Source of the DNA: Tetrahymena thermophila SB210 | Taxonomy: Eukaryota > Ciliophora > Oligohymenophorea > Hymenostomatida > Tetrahymenidae | Length of the DNA stretch: 64,000 nt | Assembly (NCBI RefSeq): GCF_000189635.1 | Contig: NW_002476360.1 | Coordinates: forward strand, 89,189 to 153,188 | Direction: 5' to 3' | Shown here: positions 24,379-36,668 of the stretch, one piece after another | Layout of the letters: every line of letters begins with the position of its first letter | Position numbering within the stretch: position 1 is the first letter of the stretch | Program-made: the position numbers and the translations under genes | The notes under the pieces: generated by a model | The model's input: the letters and a program-made list of their open reading frames with translations, nothing else | The model's database searches: none | What the model was told of the DNA's origin: nothing

Positions 24379-25545
24379 ATTTTAATAAATTGAGCTTTTA
24401 AATGGGACAAATGAGATACTAATAGAGAATAGCTAGCTATCATGCTGATAAAAAATATCTAACCTTTTCTTAAAAATTTTTAATTCAGATTAGTAGTGTT
24501 AAAGATTTACATCAAACTAAAATTAATTATAAAAATAAATATTAAAATAAAGCAAAAACATTCACTCATAAACTCATACTTAGTATTTACTAAAAATTTG
24601 TTCAGTATGATTTTGAATCTGATTAATCTACTATAAATTTAATAATTTTAATAGAATTGCTTATATTTTTTCATTCATTTATCCATAAAATTATTTTTAA
24701 ACTAGTTCAAAAAAATATTTCTTCAAAGCTTCAAAATCAAATAGAATTTGTTTAATTTGAAGTGAATTTTTAGATTAAAAAACATTTATAAAACCTTTTA
24801 ACTAAATGTAAAGAAGCTTAAAAATATTCTTTTATTAAATAATAAAGAAATTTAAATAAAAAATAAAAGACATAGTTAAATATTTTGTATTAAATTAAGT
24901 CTTTAAATTTTTGTTTGTTAAATCAAATATTTAAAATTTAATCATTTAAATTATAAAAAAAATAGCTATGATAAAGATTAGGATAAACAATACAAATAAA
25001 TTTCACTTTCTTACCTTTGAATTAACTCATTTTTAACGAAGATTTAAAAAAGCATTTTTAAAAATTTTTTTAACTTAATTCAAAACTTAAATTTGATGTT
25101 CATATTTATTATTTTTTATTTATGAGGTATAATTGAAGTTAAGTATATCTTGTTAAGCCCTAATTTTATTTTGAAAATATATTTTAAGCCATATATTTTG
25201 ACTAACTGACATTTTCTCTAAAATTAATTCTAATCAGCTTATCTTCTTTTTAATGTTTTTAAAAATCCGATAAAACATGTTTATAAAGTTATTTAACTCC
25301 CAATTAAAAGTGTTAATAATAATAATTAAGAACATTTTAAAACAATATTATATTATAATTAATTATACATGTCTAAAGTAGTAAATAAGAAAGGAAGAAC
25401 TAAAATACTTTATCTTTATATCATGTTTATTTATTTCTATAGGTAGAAAAGAGATTATAAAGACAAACTCCTTTATTTAATTTGATTTGATTAGCAAGAA
25501 GAAGATAGAATCACTAAAATTATACGAAATTGATACATCCAACAT

Positions 25546-25740
25546 ATGAACAAAAAAAGAGTAGTGAAGTGACTCAAAATTAATTTACTTTTCTTCATCA
25601 TTTTATTATCAAATTCAATTAATAATGATGATGTTTTTTAATCAGTAGAGACGTCATCTAGTTTTAGCCATTCGCTTTATCAATTAAAAACTTTTAATAT
25701 TCCTTCTATTGATAGTAATTATATTCAAAGGTATTTGAAA
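25546..25740 (+). pseudogene. broken signal-peptide-like frame
   Basis: An ATG at 25546 opens eight codons and then meets TGA at 25570-25572. The same frame continues as a good hydrophobic leader (LKINLLFFIILLSNSINNDD) and a serine-rich stretch to about 25735. Without the TGA this would be a typical start of a secreted protein. A splice reading that removes the TGA also removes the hydrophobic leader. Possible decayed gene. Confidence 0.25.
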
Positions 25741-26939
25741 CTATAAAAATAATAATAATATATTATAAAATGTGTATTTTTTTCTTTGAGATTCATTTTC
25801 CTTCATATTTTAGCATCATAATAAAATTTTAATGGAGTTTTAGGTAAAAGTTTTATTTTATAGAAAGTGGCTTTATATTGAAATTAAGTAAATTATAGAT
25901 TACGTAATCGTATTTTTACGTGCTTATATATGTAAGACAACTTTCATCAAATTTGTATTTCTAAAGAAATACATTAACCTTAATAATTAAATTATTACAT
26001 AATTAAGCAATCAATCAATAATTAATTAAATTATTTGCAAAAATTCTTAATAATTGGATTGAGTTTTCTCAATAGAAAATAAATATACTATTAAAACTTT
26101 ATCCATATTTTGTTTCCATTAATTCAGTAAATATTACATCTTTTTCACCTAAAGACCGAAATGATTTAAATACTTCAATTAAATAAATAAAAATTGTAAA
26201 TGCTTCTAAATTAAGCAAACTCTTTCTAATTAATAATAAAATTTTTATTATGATTAAAAATTCCTGATAATTAATTTATGTTAAACAAAAACATAGTTTA
26301 TTATAACTTTCTATTACTTAAACCTTTAAAATTCATAATACAAAACAAATGAATCATTCTACACAAACAATCTAGGAAATTTTTTATTTCTTTTATAATT
26401 TATTATCAGTACTAAAAATGTATTTTTATGAATTACTTTATTAAATATTAATAGACTTATTTATTGATATTGTTGAATTAATTTTTTATTAGTTTCAACC
26501 ATTTATTTATTTAGAATGTTTTATATTATAAAATTATTTAATATTTAAAAAAAAATAAATATCAATAAATTAAATATTTTTATTTATTTTCATAAAATAA
26601 AATTTTATTTAAAATAAATATAATGAATTAAATAATAATATTTTTTAATAACTATGATTTACTGTTAAAAATAAATTTAATTTCAAATATTCTACAGATA
26701 GCTTAGTAAACAATTCACAGCCCATAAAATAAATAAAAAAAAAGAGATTATGATTAATATTTAATGGATTATGCCGCTTTTTAATTTATATTTTGAATTT
26801 GAAAACCTAAATATATTTGTTTAGCTAAAAGATTTGAGTTAAAAAATAAATTTCAATAAATATTAGGTTGAAAAACAAATTTAAAATATCAAAAAAAATA
26901 TAAATAAGTTAAAAATTAATAAAAAAATACTTATTAGAA

Positions 26940-27563
26940 ATGCCTGAAGAATTATATATAGCAGGAGGAGTCTTTATTATTATAGTAGGAATATTAGCTT
27001 ATTTAGGTTATTATGGAGTTCTTAGTCCTGTCACTGTTTATAATAAGAAATAATATTTTGGTCCTCGCCAATACCTTTATTTCAATCAAAGAATAAACTA
27101 TATCAAAAGTAGTGAAATCTGGAATAAAGTTTGTGAAGCTATGAATAAACATTTCAAATTTGCAGTGCCAGCTGGTTTATACTATGATCCTATTGAAATT
27201 GTTGAAGATTAAGATAATTGCAGAATAACATTTGGTATTTTGGTAAACCCTGGAGAAGTTAAAAAGATTGAAGCATTTTTAGCAGAATATCCTGAGTACA
27301 GCTAAACTACTCTTCCTAGCGTCGACGTTATTTATGCAAATTTTCCTTACAGAAGCGTTATGAGTTTCATGTTTGGAGTCAAAAAAGTATATCCTAATTT
27401 AAAGAAATATATTGAAAAGCATAACATTGAAGTCACATCCTTCATGGAATTGTATGACTTAACATTTGGAAAAACCATTCAATTTTATGCTTTTTATGGA
27501 GATAAATCTAATGCCTACTTCTTAACAGAAGACGAAGCTCCTAAATACAAAAAGTTATCATGA
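26940..27563 (+). CDS. TEX264-like membrane protein with GyrI-like domain
   Basis: An uninterrupted 207-residue protein. A membrane helix at about residues 5-25 is followed by a GyrI-like/SOUL-like domain. Landmarks shared with the ER-phagy receptor TEX264 are a YYDPIEIVEDQDNCRITFG segment, VIYANFPYRSVMSFMFGVKK and a VYPNLKKYIEKH helix. In animals TEX264 is an ER membrane protein that recruits autophagy proteins through a long C-terminal tail with a LIR motif. Here the protein stops soon after the GyrI-like domain (ending in a short acidic-to-basic tail), so the LIR-bearing tail is missing. An ER membrane location is likely; an ER-phagy role cannot be claimed. Confidence 0.82.
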
Positions 27564-28056
27564 AATTAATGTTTAAAAAAAAATATTTTTTGTTACAATT
27601 TTGAGTTTTTTTGTTAAAAAGTATTTTCTTTTTATTTTTTGAAATTATAATTTATGTTTTTCATATTATTTATGCAAGAGTCACCAAATCTTTCAATTTT
27701 TAATAAATAATTTAAAACTAGTTTGTTTTTTAGGTTAGTAATAAAATTTGTTTTCTATCTTTTAATTTATCTAAATAATTATCAGAAATACAATGACAGA
27801 GAAATAAGAAATCTTATAAAGAGAAAATTTAATGTCTGTTTGCTTGTTTATTTTTATTTATTTATTTAATTATTTAAAGCTTACCTTGAGTATAAAAATT
27901 TCTCTGGTTTGTGTTTTATAAATATTGGATATTAATAATCAATAATAACTTTTAGTATTCTACTTGAATTATTATAAAAATTCTTTGGTTTATTCATACT
28001 AAATAAGATCTGCAATATATTTTTGAAGTAAGACTAAAAATTTTGAAAAAAAGAAA
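27564..28056. other. intergenic, nothing recognised
   Basis: AT-rich spacer between two plus-strand genes, with an ATTT run at about 27850-27875. No feature supported. Confidence 0.5.
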
Positions 28057-29609
28057 ATGATAAATTCTGTTAAAATAACAAAAATCATATTCCTGCTGAG
28101 CTTAGTATAAATTTTAGGGACATCATCTAAACGCGAGCTCGAAATGGTACAAGTTTTATTTAGACATGGTGCTAGATACACCATGCATGGTAATCTACTA
28201 AATTAAGATCCAGAATAAGAAATGCTCATGGATAATAAGGGCTAATTAACAGAAGTTGGAATGAGGCAATTGTATTTATTAGGTAAAAAAATTAGAAAAA
28301 ATTATATTATTGATCAAAACTTAATACACCAATAATACAATAAGTAACAAATTCATGTGTAATCGTCAAATGTTAATAGAACTCTTTAGTCTGCCCAAAG
28401 CTTTATGCTTGGTTTATATCCTATTGGAACTGGTTTTTAAATTCCTACTGGAGTCAAAAGCGAATTATTGAGTCCACCTTCATTTACTTCATCAGAATCT
28501 GACAAAGAATTATTGAATGAGAGTTTTATTAATAATTAAGCTTTACCAAGCGGCTTTTATCCTTATCCCATTCATAGTTTGGGGAACCATGATCATATTT
28601 TGAACCCTCCTTGCCCTGCTGAAGATGAAATTGAAGAAAAATAATATCAAAAATCAGAAAAATTGATTTAAGAAGAAATTAACAAATACACCTAAGAAAT
28701 TCATACCATCACAAAAAAACTAAATATTAAAGGAAATTTTGTAGCTAAAAATATAACTAAAATTCAAGATATTATTAATACATAGAAATATAGAGGTATT
28801 GATTATGGAATAACTGAAGATGAATATTAGTTAGTCATGTATTTAAAAGCTTATGTCAAGATTTTATAGTAATTTACATTTGATTACAGCAGATTGATTT
28901 CGGCACCTCTTTTTAACTTTATATTTGGTCATTTTGACAACAAGGTATAATCTTATTTTATTATTATATCATTACTTACATCATCTCTTATTTAAAAATT
29001 GAGAAATATTTCTTAAACGAATAAAATTTATATTTTTAACAAATAAGTAAACAACATATTGTTAATATTAAAAGAATTTTTTTTTATAATAATAAATAGA
29101 TAAATGACGAAACTAGCTTGAAAATGATAATAGAAAGTACACATGATAGCTAAATAATGCCAATGCTAGTAATGCTTTAATTAATTAATGCTGAGTGCTT
29201 AAAGGCAGACTATGACAATGAAACAAACTATTGTTAGAAATTCCCTCCTTTTGCTTCAAATTTTATTTTTGAACTTTACAGTGTAAGTAAAGATGAATAT
29301 GAAATTTAAATTAAGTATAATGGAAATTATATAAAAGTCTGTGGAGATAAAATATTTTGTAATTACAAAGAATTTAAGAATTAAATATTAAAAAAGATAG
29401 TAAGTATGGAAGACTATCCAAATTAATGTGGATTAACAGCAGAAAGCAACTTTGGAAAATAAGATAAAAAGAGTTATATTCCTGTATGGATAGTTGTATT
29501 CATCGTGATTTTGATTTTAGTAATCATTGGTTTAGTTATTTACATCAAAAAGATTTAAAATGATTTTAACATTCATTATGACAGATTTAAAAATGTTGTC
29601 AGTATCTGA
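28057..29609 (+). CDS. membrane-bound histidine acid phosphatase
   Basis: Two exons (28057-28944 and 29100-29609) join to 465 residues. A signal peptide (about residues 1-21) precedes the catalytic RHGAR at residues 36-40. The C-terminal acid-donor motif is HD at 311-312 in STHDSQI, just after the single 155-nt intron. A membrane helix at about 423-445 (IPVWIVVFIVILILVIIG) with a short basic cytoplasmic tail makes this a type I membrane protein. That is the plan of lysosomal/secretory acid phosphatases of the histidine phosphatase superfamily. Several cysteines in the second exon (for example CQKFPPF and QCGL) probably form disulfides. Likely located in food vacuole/lysosome or at the cell surface. 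The predicted active site is intact. Confidence 0.9.
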
Positions 29610-30073
29610 TAAATAAATCAAAAGTGAGCCTTTTATACTTATTATTTACATGTTGTGCTATTCCAGTTTATAATTTGAGAAAACTCTTAAATGAAATCTT
29701 AATTTTTATGTCATACTTTTTAATTTGATAGATCTTAATTAGAAACAAATTATTTATAATTAATGGTAAAATTTAATATTGTTATAACTTAAAATTAAAA
29801 GGTACTTTTTATAATAAATTTTTATTGAAAAAAAATATATAATTTAATCAATTTTTTATATTTAATTTATTTATTGCTCACATTAGTGGAGATAAATTGT
29901 GAGAAAGAAAGAAAGAAAGAAAGAAATAAATAAATACAACATATGTTCTAAATCAAAATTTGAAATTTATAATAATAATTAAAATTTCAAAAAGTAAAAA
30001 AAAAACTCACACACAAAAGAAAAACAGAATATTAGATAAAGTTCTTTCCATCTATAAAAAATTTGGAGAGAAA
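29610..30073. other. intergenic with GAAA microsatellite
   Basis: AT-rich spacer. It includes a short GAAA tetranucleotide run at about 29901-29926. Nothing else seen. Confidence 0.55.
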
Positions 30074-30475
30074 ATGGTTAAAAAGAAAGGAAAAAAAGGA
30101 AAAAAGAAAGGAAAGAAGAAATAGAAAAAGGTCAAGGAATACGATCCTCCCAAATATGAATTACCAGAATACGAAGACCCAGATATTGTGACACCAAAAG
30201 TGGAATTGACTATTAAGTTAGCAAATCCTGTTAATGAAGTACTAACTCTAAAATTATCTGATATTCCAATTACAACTAGAGTCGAATACATAAGATAAAA
30301 AATAGCAGCTATGCACCAAGGAGCAGTAAGTGAGATCATGATTTGTAGAGATAGATTCAACCCTGAAGAAGCATTTGACCCTACTAAAACTCTTGAAAAA
30401 TGTGGAATAATTTCAGAAGGCGAAGTCAAATTGTTTTATGATTTCAAACCTGTAACAAACCCACTTTTAGTTTGA
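30074..30475 (+). CDS. small basic protein with ubiquitin-fold-like domain
   Basis: A single-exon frame of 133 residues. The first 20 residues are almost only Lys and Gly (MVKKKGKKGKKKGKKK). They are followed by an acidic linker (PPKYELPEYEDPD) and a compact domain of about 85 residues with alternating strands and one helix (TTRVEYIRQKIAAMHQGAVS), ending VKLFYDF. The strand/helix order and the final strand resemble the beta-grasp ubiquitin fold, but I see no diglycine tail, so it would not act as a conjugated modifier. Lys-rich heads of this kind occur in some ciliary and nucleolar proteins. Function not assigned. Confidence 0.72.
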
Positions 30476-31149
30476 TAAAGCAGCTATTTAATACTTTATA
30501 ATAATCTAAAAAGCATAATTAAATTACTAATAATTCTCCATTTCATATAAAGTACATATATTTTCTTAATATATTACATGTTTGTTTCTTATAAGTCTTC
30601 ATTAGCAATTACAACAACTTTAAAAAGTCCAACCAAATCACTAAAAAAAAAATAAAATAAATAATTTCTTATTTTTATTACCAAACAATAGAATAACTTT
30701 ACATAAATAAACAACTTCCACAATTTAAGATAAAATAAGTAAAATATATTTTGAAATACACATTTAGTTAAAAAATATTTAGTTTAATCTTTAAAAATTT
30801 CAAGGAGATATTTATTGCTAAAATCTTATTGGAAATTAAATAAAATTAATTTGATGAGTTTTCATATAAATTTACATAATAAAAAAATTTTAATTTATTT
30901 GTTTATTTTCTTATACTTAAATTTATGAAATTATTTTAGTTGAGATTTAAAATTTTAATTTTTTATGATTATCTATTATCTATCTATCTATCTGATAGTA
31001 GGTTTAATATATGTATATGCGATATAAATTTTGTATAATTTTTGTACTATATAGATATTAATTAATATTTGGTTGATTATTATTTAAAATCAGTCTTTAA
31101 TTTTTAGTTTAGCAAGAAAAGAAACAAAGAAGTTATTTAGTAATTTAAA
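30476..31149. other. intergenic with TATC repeat
   Basis: AT-rich spacer. A TATC tetranucleotide run lies at about 30970-30993. No other feature. Confidence 0.5.
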
Positions 31150-32928
31150 ATGTCTAACAAAAAGAAAGCTATTTAGGTTTACTTAGATTTTATGGTTGGC
31201 AGCAAACCTTTAGGTAGAGTAGTCTTTGAGCTGTTTACAGACTTAACCCCTAAAACTGCTGAAAATTTTAGAGGGTTATGCACTGGTGATTATGGATAAT
31301 CTGGCCTTAGTGGAAGAAACGCTAAATTATGGTATGAGAATAGCAAAATTCATAGAATCGTAGATAATTTTTGCATTTAAGGTGGAGATATAACAAATGG
31401 TGATGGAACAGGAGTAATTAAATTATTTACTCTATTAATCAAGAGAATAAAATTTGTATTTTATAATTATATTAGGGGTTCTCTATTTATGGTAGACACT
31501 TCGCAGATGAGGATCTATCAAGACGCCACACTTGTGCAGGTTTGCTATCTATGGCTAACTCAGGAAGAAATACTAATAGCTCATAATTTTTTATCACTCT
31601 TAAAGCAGCTCCTCATCTTGATGGGTATTATTGAATTAATTTATTAAAAGGTAAATTAGAATTATAAATATAAAAAATAGAAAGCATGTTGTATTTGGTT
31701 AAGTTATTGATGGCATGGATATAGTAAGATAAATAGCTAAAGTACCAGTTGATTTAAATGATAGACCAAAAATACCTGTTATTATTAGATAATGTGGTGA
31801 AGTAGGTGACAAAAGAGCATTTTTGAGGGTAACTTAAATAAATTTATATTTAATAATTTTAATTGATTTTTATTTTTATAGGATGATCCTTTCTCAAAAC
31901 AAAGTTATGAAGAAATCTAACAAAGAAAAACTCAAGCAGAAGAACTAAGAAGATAGGGTATTGATCCTGAAGAGTATTTTAAGAAATTAGACGAAAAAGA
32001 GGAAAAATTAAACGAAATCGACGAGAGCTTAAAAGTTTTGTAGCAATTAGAGGAAAAGATTAATGAAGTTAAAGAGAAACCGATCACTGAAATGAATGAG
32101 AGTACAATAAAGGAAGACGTTATTGCGAGTGATAAAAGCAAATTAAATGAAAAATAAAAAGATAGACTGCGTGAAATTCGCTTGAAATTAAATGAAGCTA
32201 AGAAGCTAAATAGTTTAGCCGTCTTAGAAGAGGAAAAGAGAGCTGTAGATCCATATTATGAAAAGAATAAAAAGAAAGAGATCATCAAAGATAAGGCATA
32301 AAAAAAGCAAGAAGAGCTCATTAAGAAAGGCTTTGAAAAAAATTAATAATACATGGAATAGTCAGCTATTAAGCAAGAAATATTTTAGGGAAAAGAAAAG
32401 AAAAATACCACAGATAACTTTGGATGGAATGGTAAGTTTCTTTTTTTTCATCTTTCATATATTTTTAATATATTTTATTTTCCATCACAAATAAATTATA
32501 TTACAAAAAAAATACAATTTCTATTAAACATTAAATTAATTTATTTAGTATTCAATTCTGATACTTTATATGGAGCCTATGAGAAGAGATGCAAAAATCT
32601 AGTATTTAATGAAGAGCAATATAAATAGTAAGTTGAAAATCCTCACCAAGAATTCCAACCCACAGAAGAATCCTTACATAGATTATAGCAAGATATGGAT
32701 TAATAGTAATTTTTTAATATTAATTTAGATTTTTAAAAAAAGCTAATTTTTCTAAAATAAAACAGAAAAGCAAAGAAAAAAGAATTCAGCAGAAGAAGAG
32801 GATTCGACGAACAAAATATAGATTTCATTGATGAAAGAAACAGAGTTTTTAACAATAAAATTAAAAGACATTTTTCAGAATATACCAAAGAAATAAAAGC
32901 TAATTTAGAAAGAGGAACAGCTCTTTGA
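31150..32928 (+). CDS. cyclophilin-SYF2 fusion (peptidyl-prolyl isomerase + splicing factor)
   Basis: Six exons (31150-31413, 31476-31624, 31681-31828, 31882-32431, 32549-32705, 32766-32928) join to 476 residues. Residues 1-187 are a cyclophilin: [11 protein letters not shown], the catalytic arginine in [39 protein letters not shown] and APHLDGKHVVFG. The tryptophan that helps bind cyclosporin is His here, as in several large nuclear cyclophilins. Residues 188-280 are a charged coiled coil. Residues 281-476 match the splicing factor SYF2 throughout, from [16 protein letters not shown] to [19 protein letters not shown] and the ending LERGTAL. SYF2 and several cyclophilins belong to the spliceosome's NineTeen-complex region, so a nuclear splicing role is expected. 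A 53-nt phase-0 GT..AG intron joins the two parts. Confidence 0.9.
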
Positions 32929-34191
32929 AAATATTTCAATAAAATTTTACAACTACTTTAATAGATGTATTCAATTTTCGTTTTATAAGAATTTGTAAAA
33001 ATAATTTTAAAATATAGATTAAAATTAATCAATTTAAACAATAATGAAATAAAAAATAAGAAAATTGTATCATTATTAAAATTTTGGAATTTACTAATCA
33101 TTAAAAATCTCTAAAACTTTTTAAATTTTAAAATCTAAAATATTTAAATGAATTATAAAGAATAAGTTCACTTTAAGCTTCTTATCAAAAAAAATAATTA
33201 TTGTAAAATGATTTATTTATGATTTAGTAATTTTAGAAAAATAAAAAACTATAAAGATATCAGATAAGAAATTATTTGCAGTTGTATTTGATATTTATAT
33301 AATGTTTTTGTGGTAATTTTTTATATCAGCAATTCAAAAAATAAATAGACTTTCTTTAATTAAATAATAAATATTGAATTCTTAGCATTATTATTACTCC
33401 TTTATTTTATGAATATTTTACGATAATTTTACAAAATCAATTAATTATACTTAATATCAGAAAGGTGTTTGCTTTAAAATAAAAATTTGTGATAAAATTT
33501 ATATTAACTATTTATTTAATTAGTAAGAATAATAATCATTAAGTTAAGGAAGAAGATATCTGTAAATTTATTATGATGAACATAAATAAATTTTTCAATA
33601 TCCAAATGACAAATCTAAAATTCGGCCATTAAACTTAATTATTTTTACATTTTTTCTATTTTTTATTAAAAAAAATAAATTTAAACTCTTTCTTAATTAT
33701 ATTAAAGATTTATTAAAATATTAACAATTCACTTAATATTTCCAATTATCTAAATGATCAGACTATTAGTCAATTTAGCTGAAGCAGGAATAATATCATA
33801 ATTTAAGTAAAATATTCTTTACTATGTAGAGAACATCCGATGATTTATGACTTTTTTCAAAATAGTTTCTCATATTTACATTCAGTTTGCCCTATTACCT
33901 TACTAGTTACTTTCATTTAAAAATATTAGCAATTTAATGTAAAAAAGTAAAAAATTAATGGTTTTTAGGTAAAGATTGATAGTAATAACTTGTGGTAAGC
34001 TAAAATATAATTTTTAATTGAAATACTAAAGCGCATATGTTACTTAATACATACTGCTATCTTATATTATTAAAAATTTGGGTTGATTTTTCGGTAATAT
34101 GACAGATATAATAAATAATAAATTAAATAAAAATTGTCAAAATAATTAATTAATTAAGATTAATAAACAATAAATTAACTAATAACTATTA
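32929..34191. other. intergenic, nothing firm
   Basis: AT-rich. A 29-codon frame at about 33752 reads acceptably (MIRLLVNLAEAGIISQF) but is too short to call. Nothing else supported. Confidence 0.5.
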
Positions 34192-36668
34192 ATGGTGTTC
34201 TCAAATTTTGATTTGTTTTCATCTACTTTCCAATTTAACGTTGGAAAGTAAAACTTGAAAAAAAGAACTTCTTTAGGAGGAATCTTATCACTTTTAGTTG
34301 TTTCAGCAACATTAATTTACTTCATCTATGAGCTTCTTTAGTACTTTAATAACAAAATTGATCCAAAATTTATTTCTTAAAGTTTCATTACAAGCGATCC
34401 TATTGATGTGGAATTGCATAATGACTTAATTGGATTTAGATACGAGTATATCTTAAATAAAGATTTAATGGATCTTTAAGAAAAAACAAATAAAACTTAC
34501 TTAGTATTTATTCCTGTATTCGAGTATGTAGGTGACGATGGCATCGAAATCATTTAAGTGGATTATTCTAGATGCACTAATTCTTTAATCAGTGGTTTCA
34601 TGTGCTTAGATTTCTCATAAATATAAAACTACACCTTAACATTGAGGTCTTTAAATGATATACATTCTAGAATTAACATATTAATATACAGATGTTAGGA
34701 TATAGATGATATTAAAACAACTATACCAAATAATTGCGCTGATCCTTTAGAAATATAAAATATGGTAAACAGTCTTGCCTCTGCCTTCCACTTAAAGCTT
34801 TACACTTCACAATACAATACAACTTCTACTTAAATCTAAACAAATTATAGAAACTCATATATTAGTTTTTAAGGAGACTAATTTGTTTACAGTATCTTTA
34901 AGGCTTAAATTTAAAGGACAAAAGTTTAATAAGGACCCTTTTTTTAGTATACTGAATCATACTAATCTCCTATTTAATATGATTAAATTAACTCAGTTTA
35001 TGACTATGAAAAATTTAAAATTAAAACTGGCTAAACAAACTTAGTATAAGTCTCAATATAAATGGATGAAATAGTTTAGTATATATAAATACAATATCAT
35101 TCATTTCCTGAAGTGCTGGCTGTTTGCAATAGCACTTTAGCTCTATTAATGCTTTTTGGAGTTTTTGCAAGATATTTTGCTTCTTAACTCATCAAATAAG
35201 ATTTTTTCCTTTTGTTTTTACAAAATATGTACTGTGGCACTTATGAAAACATTTTGAAATTAAACAGTATACTGGCCTAAAATGAGCCAATTAATTCTAC
35301 AATCAAAGAAAATCTTTCATTATCCAAACAGTAAGATTAAAAGCTTGAAGAATTAGAAAATATAAAATCGATTATTGTTCCTAGTTTTTAAAGCACATTC
35401 ATTGATCATTTACATTAAAAGTAACTCATATCATAGAAGTCATAACTTGAAAAATAGATAAGTAGTGAGTAAAAGGATAATATCTAAAAGGTTAGCAATT
35501 AATAAAGTTTTTAGACCACTTAGTTTTTATTTAAGGATAAATTTTAGTAACAAAAATAAAATTTTTAGATCAGTAAAACATAAAATTTTGAATCTACAAC
35601 AAATCCTTTCATTAATAACAGTAATAATGAAGAAATCAATTCATTTTAACCTTAAAGAAAAACCCAAGGTAAAGATTCATTGGTTAACTCAAATAATTAA
35701 CTCAATTTTGGACTAGATACAAACATGAGCCCTTACAAATTATAATTAAATTATCCTTAAAGTTAAAAGAAAAATTTTAATTTTCGAAATATCAGCAGCA
35801 TTTTTAGCAATTCAGTGTTTTAAAAGATTCAAAAAATAATATTTAGTGTTAGGTAATATTTTTTAATTATTAAATTTATTTTCAATAAGAAAAAAACTTC
35901 ATTTCTATTAATAAAATTTATTGAGTGAAGTATCTTTAAAAATTAAATATCTAAAGTAAAAATTTTGTAAGTTTAGCAGATTTTTAACCGAAAAAAATAT
36001 AAATTGTTTATTTATTTAATTTACTGTAAGTTTTACAACACCTCTACTTATCCTCTCATATTTAAATTAATAAGAAATCAATAAAATAAACATAATATTT
36101 CTAATTTTATTTTCAAAACTTTTGATTTAAAAATTAAATTATTTACAATAGCTTATTAAAAAGATTATAAAAATAATGATTATTTATTTGAAATTTAAAA
36201 TAGACTATGTAAGAAAAGTGAATATTTGAGCTCAAAAGGTCTAGATATCTAAATGAAAAAATAAATAGAAGATTAGGTAAATTAAAGCATAGATATATTA
36301 TAGGTATATTAGGACATTATACTCTTAAAGAAAGCTATAATGATTTTGTTTAATGATGAGTAATTAGCAGCTTTAAAATTAGTAGGATTTTCTCCATCTA
36401 ATTATGATTTTAGTAGCTAAAAATAAACATAAAATAATACCGAAGAAAGTAATTTTTGTAAGTTTAGATTTTAATAAATTTATTAATTTTATTTAAATTT
36501 GTAGAAAATGACCTAAATCACTTCCAGAATTAATACTCTATTTACAATTCAGAAGAAAAATGTATACAGTCAATTCAAAAATTTATATTGAGATGTTAAA
36601 CTCAAGATATATTAAGTAAAATTGATAAAAGAATTTATTCTTCATTAAGCTTATCCTTGATAGATTGA
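34192..36668 (+). CDS. ciliate multigene-family transmembrane protein, paralog A
   Basis: Three exons (34192-35852, 36204-36457, 36505-36668) join to 692 residues. The plan: a short N terminus with FQFNVGKQNLKKRTSLGG, membrane helix 1 (about residues 30-50, LSLLVVSATLIYFIYELL), a roughly 240-residue exterior domain with a few cysteines, membrane helix 2 (about 305-325, AVCNSTLALLMLFGVFARYF), and a long Gln/Asn-rich cytoplasmic tail. The last two exons carry a conserved helical block with DILQVYQDIILLKKAIMILF. The same organisation and exon phases occur in the gene at 39521. Large families with this plan exist in Tetrahymena without known function. A surface or vesicle membrane location is inference. 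Confidence 0.8.

Larger units (their letters stand above)
22975..26939. other. long gene-poor intergenic region
   Basis: Nearly 4 kb with no confident gene. It contains the hairpin at 24314-24378, a weak small frame at 24065-24268 and a broken signal-peptide-like frame near 25546-25740. Everything else is AT-rich, with poly-T at 23086-23100 and ATTT runs. Confidence 0.5.

Noticed and set aside
30052-30429. 125-codon minus-strand frame opposite the ubiquitin-fold-like gene
   Set aside because: It is antisense to a clearly coding plus-strand gene and its Phe/Ser-rich sequence mirrors the Lys-rich sense codons.
31829-31881. Reading cyclophilin and SYF2 as two genes separated here
   Set aside because: The gap is only 53 nt, has intron ends, keeps the phase, and neither a TGA nor a usable ATG lies at the junction in the right frame.
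32701-32765. Reading exon 5 of the cyclophilin-SYF2 gene straight through
   Set aside because: It is open in frame, but it would insert 20 AT-rich codons into a conserved part of SYF2. Removing 32706-32765 as an intron restores the family spacing.
33752-33841. 29-codon frame beginning MIRLLVNLAEAG
   Set aside because: Too short, no signal peptide and no splice continuation that I could support.
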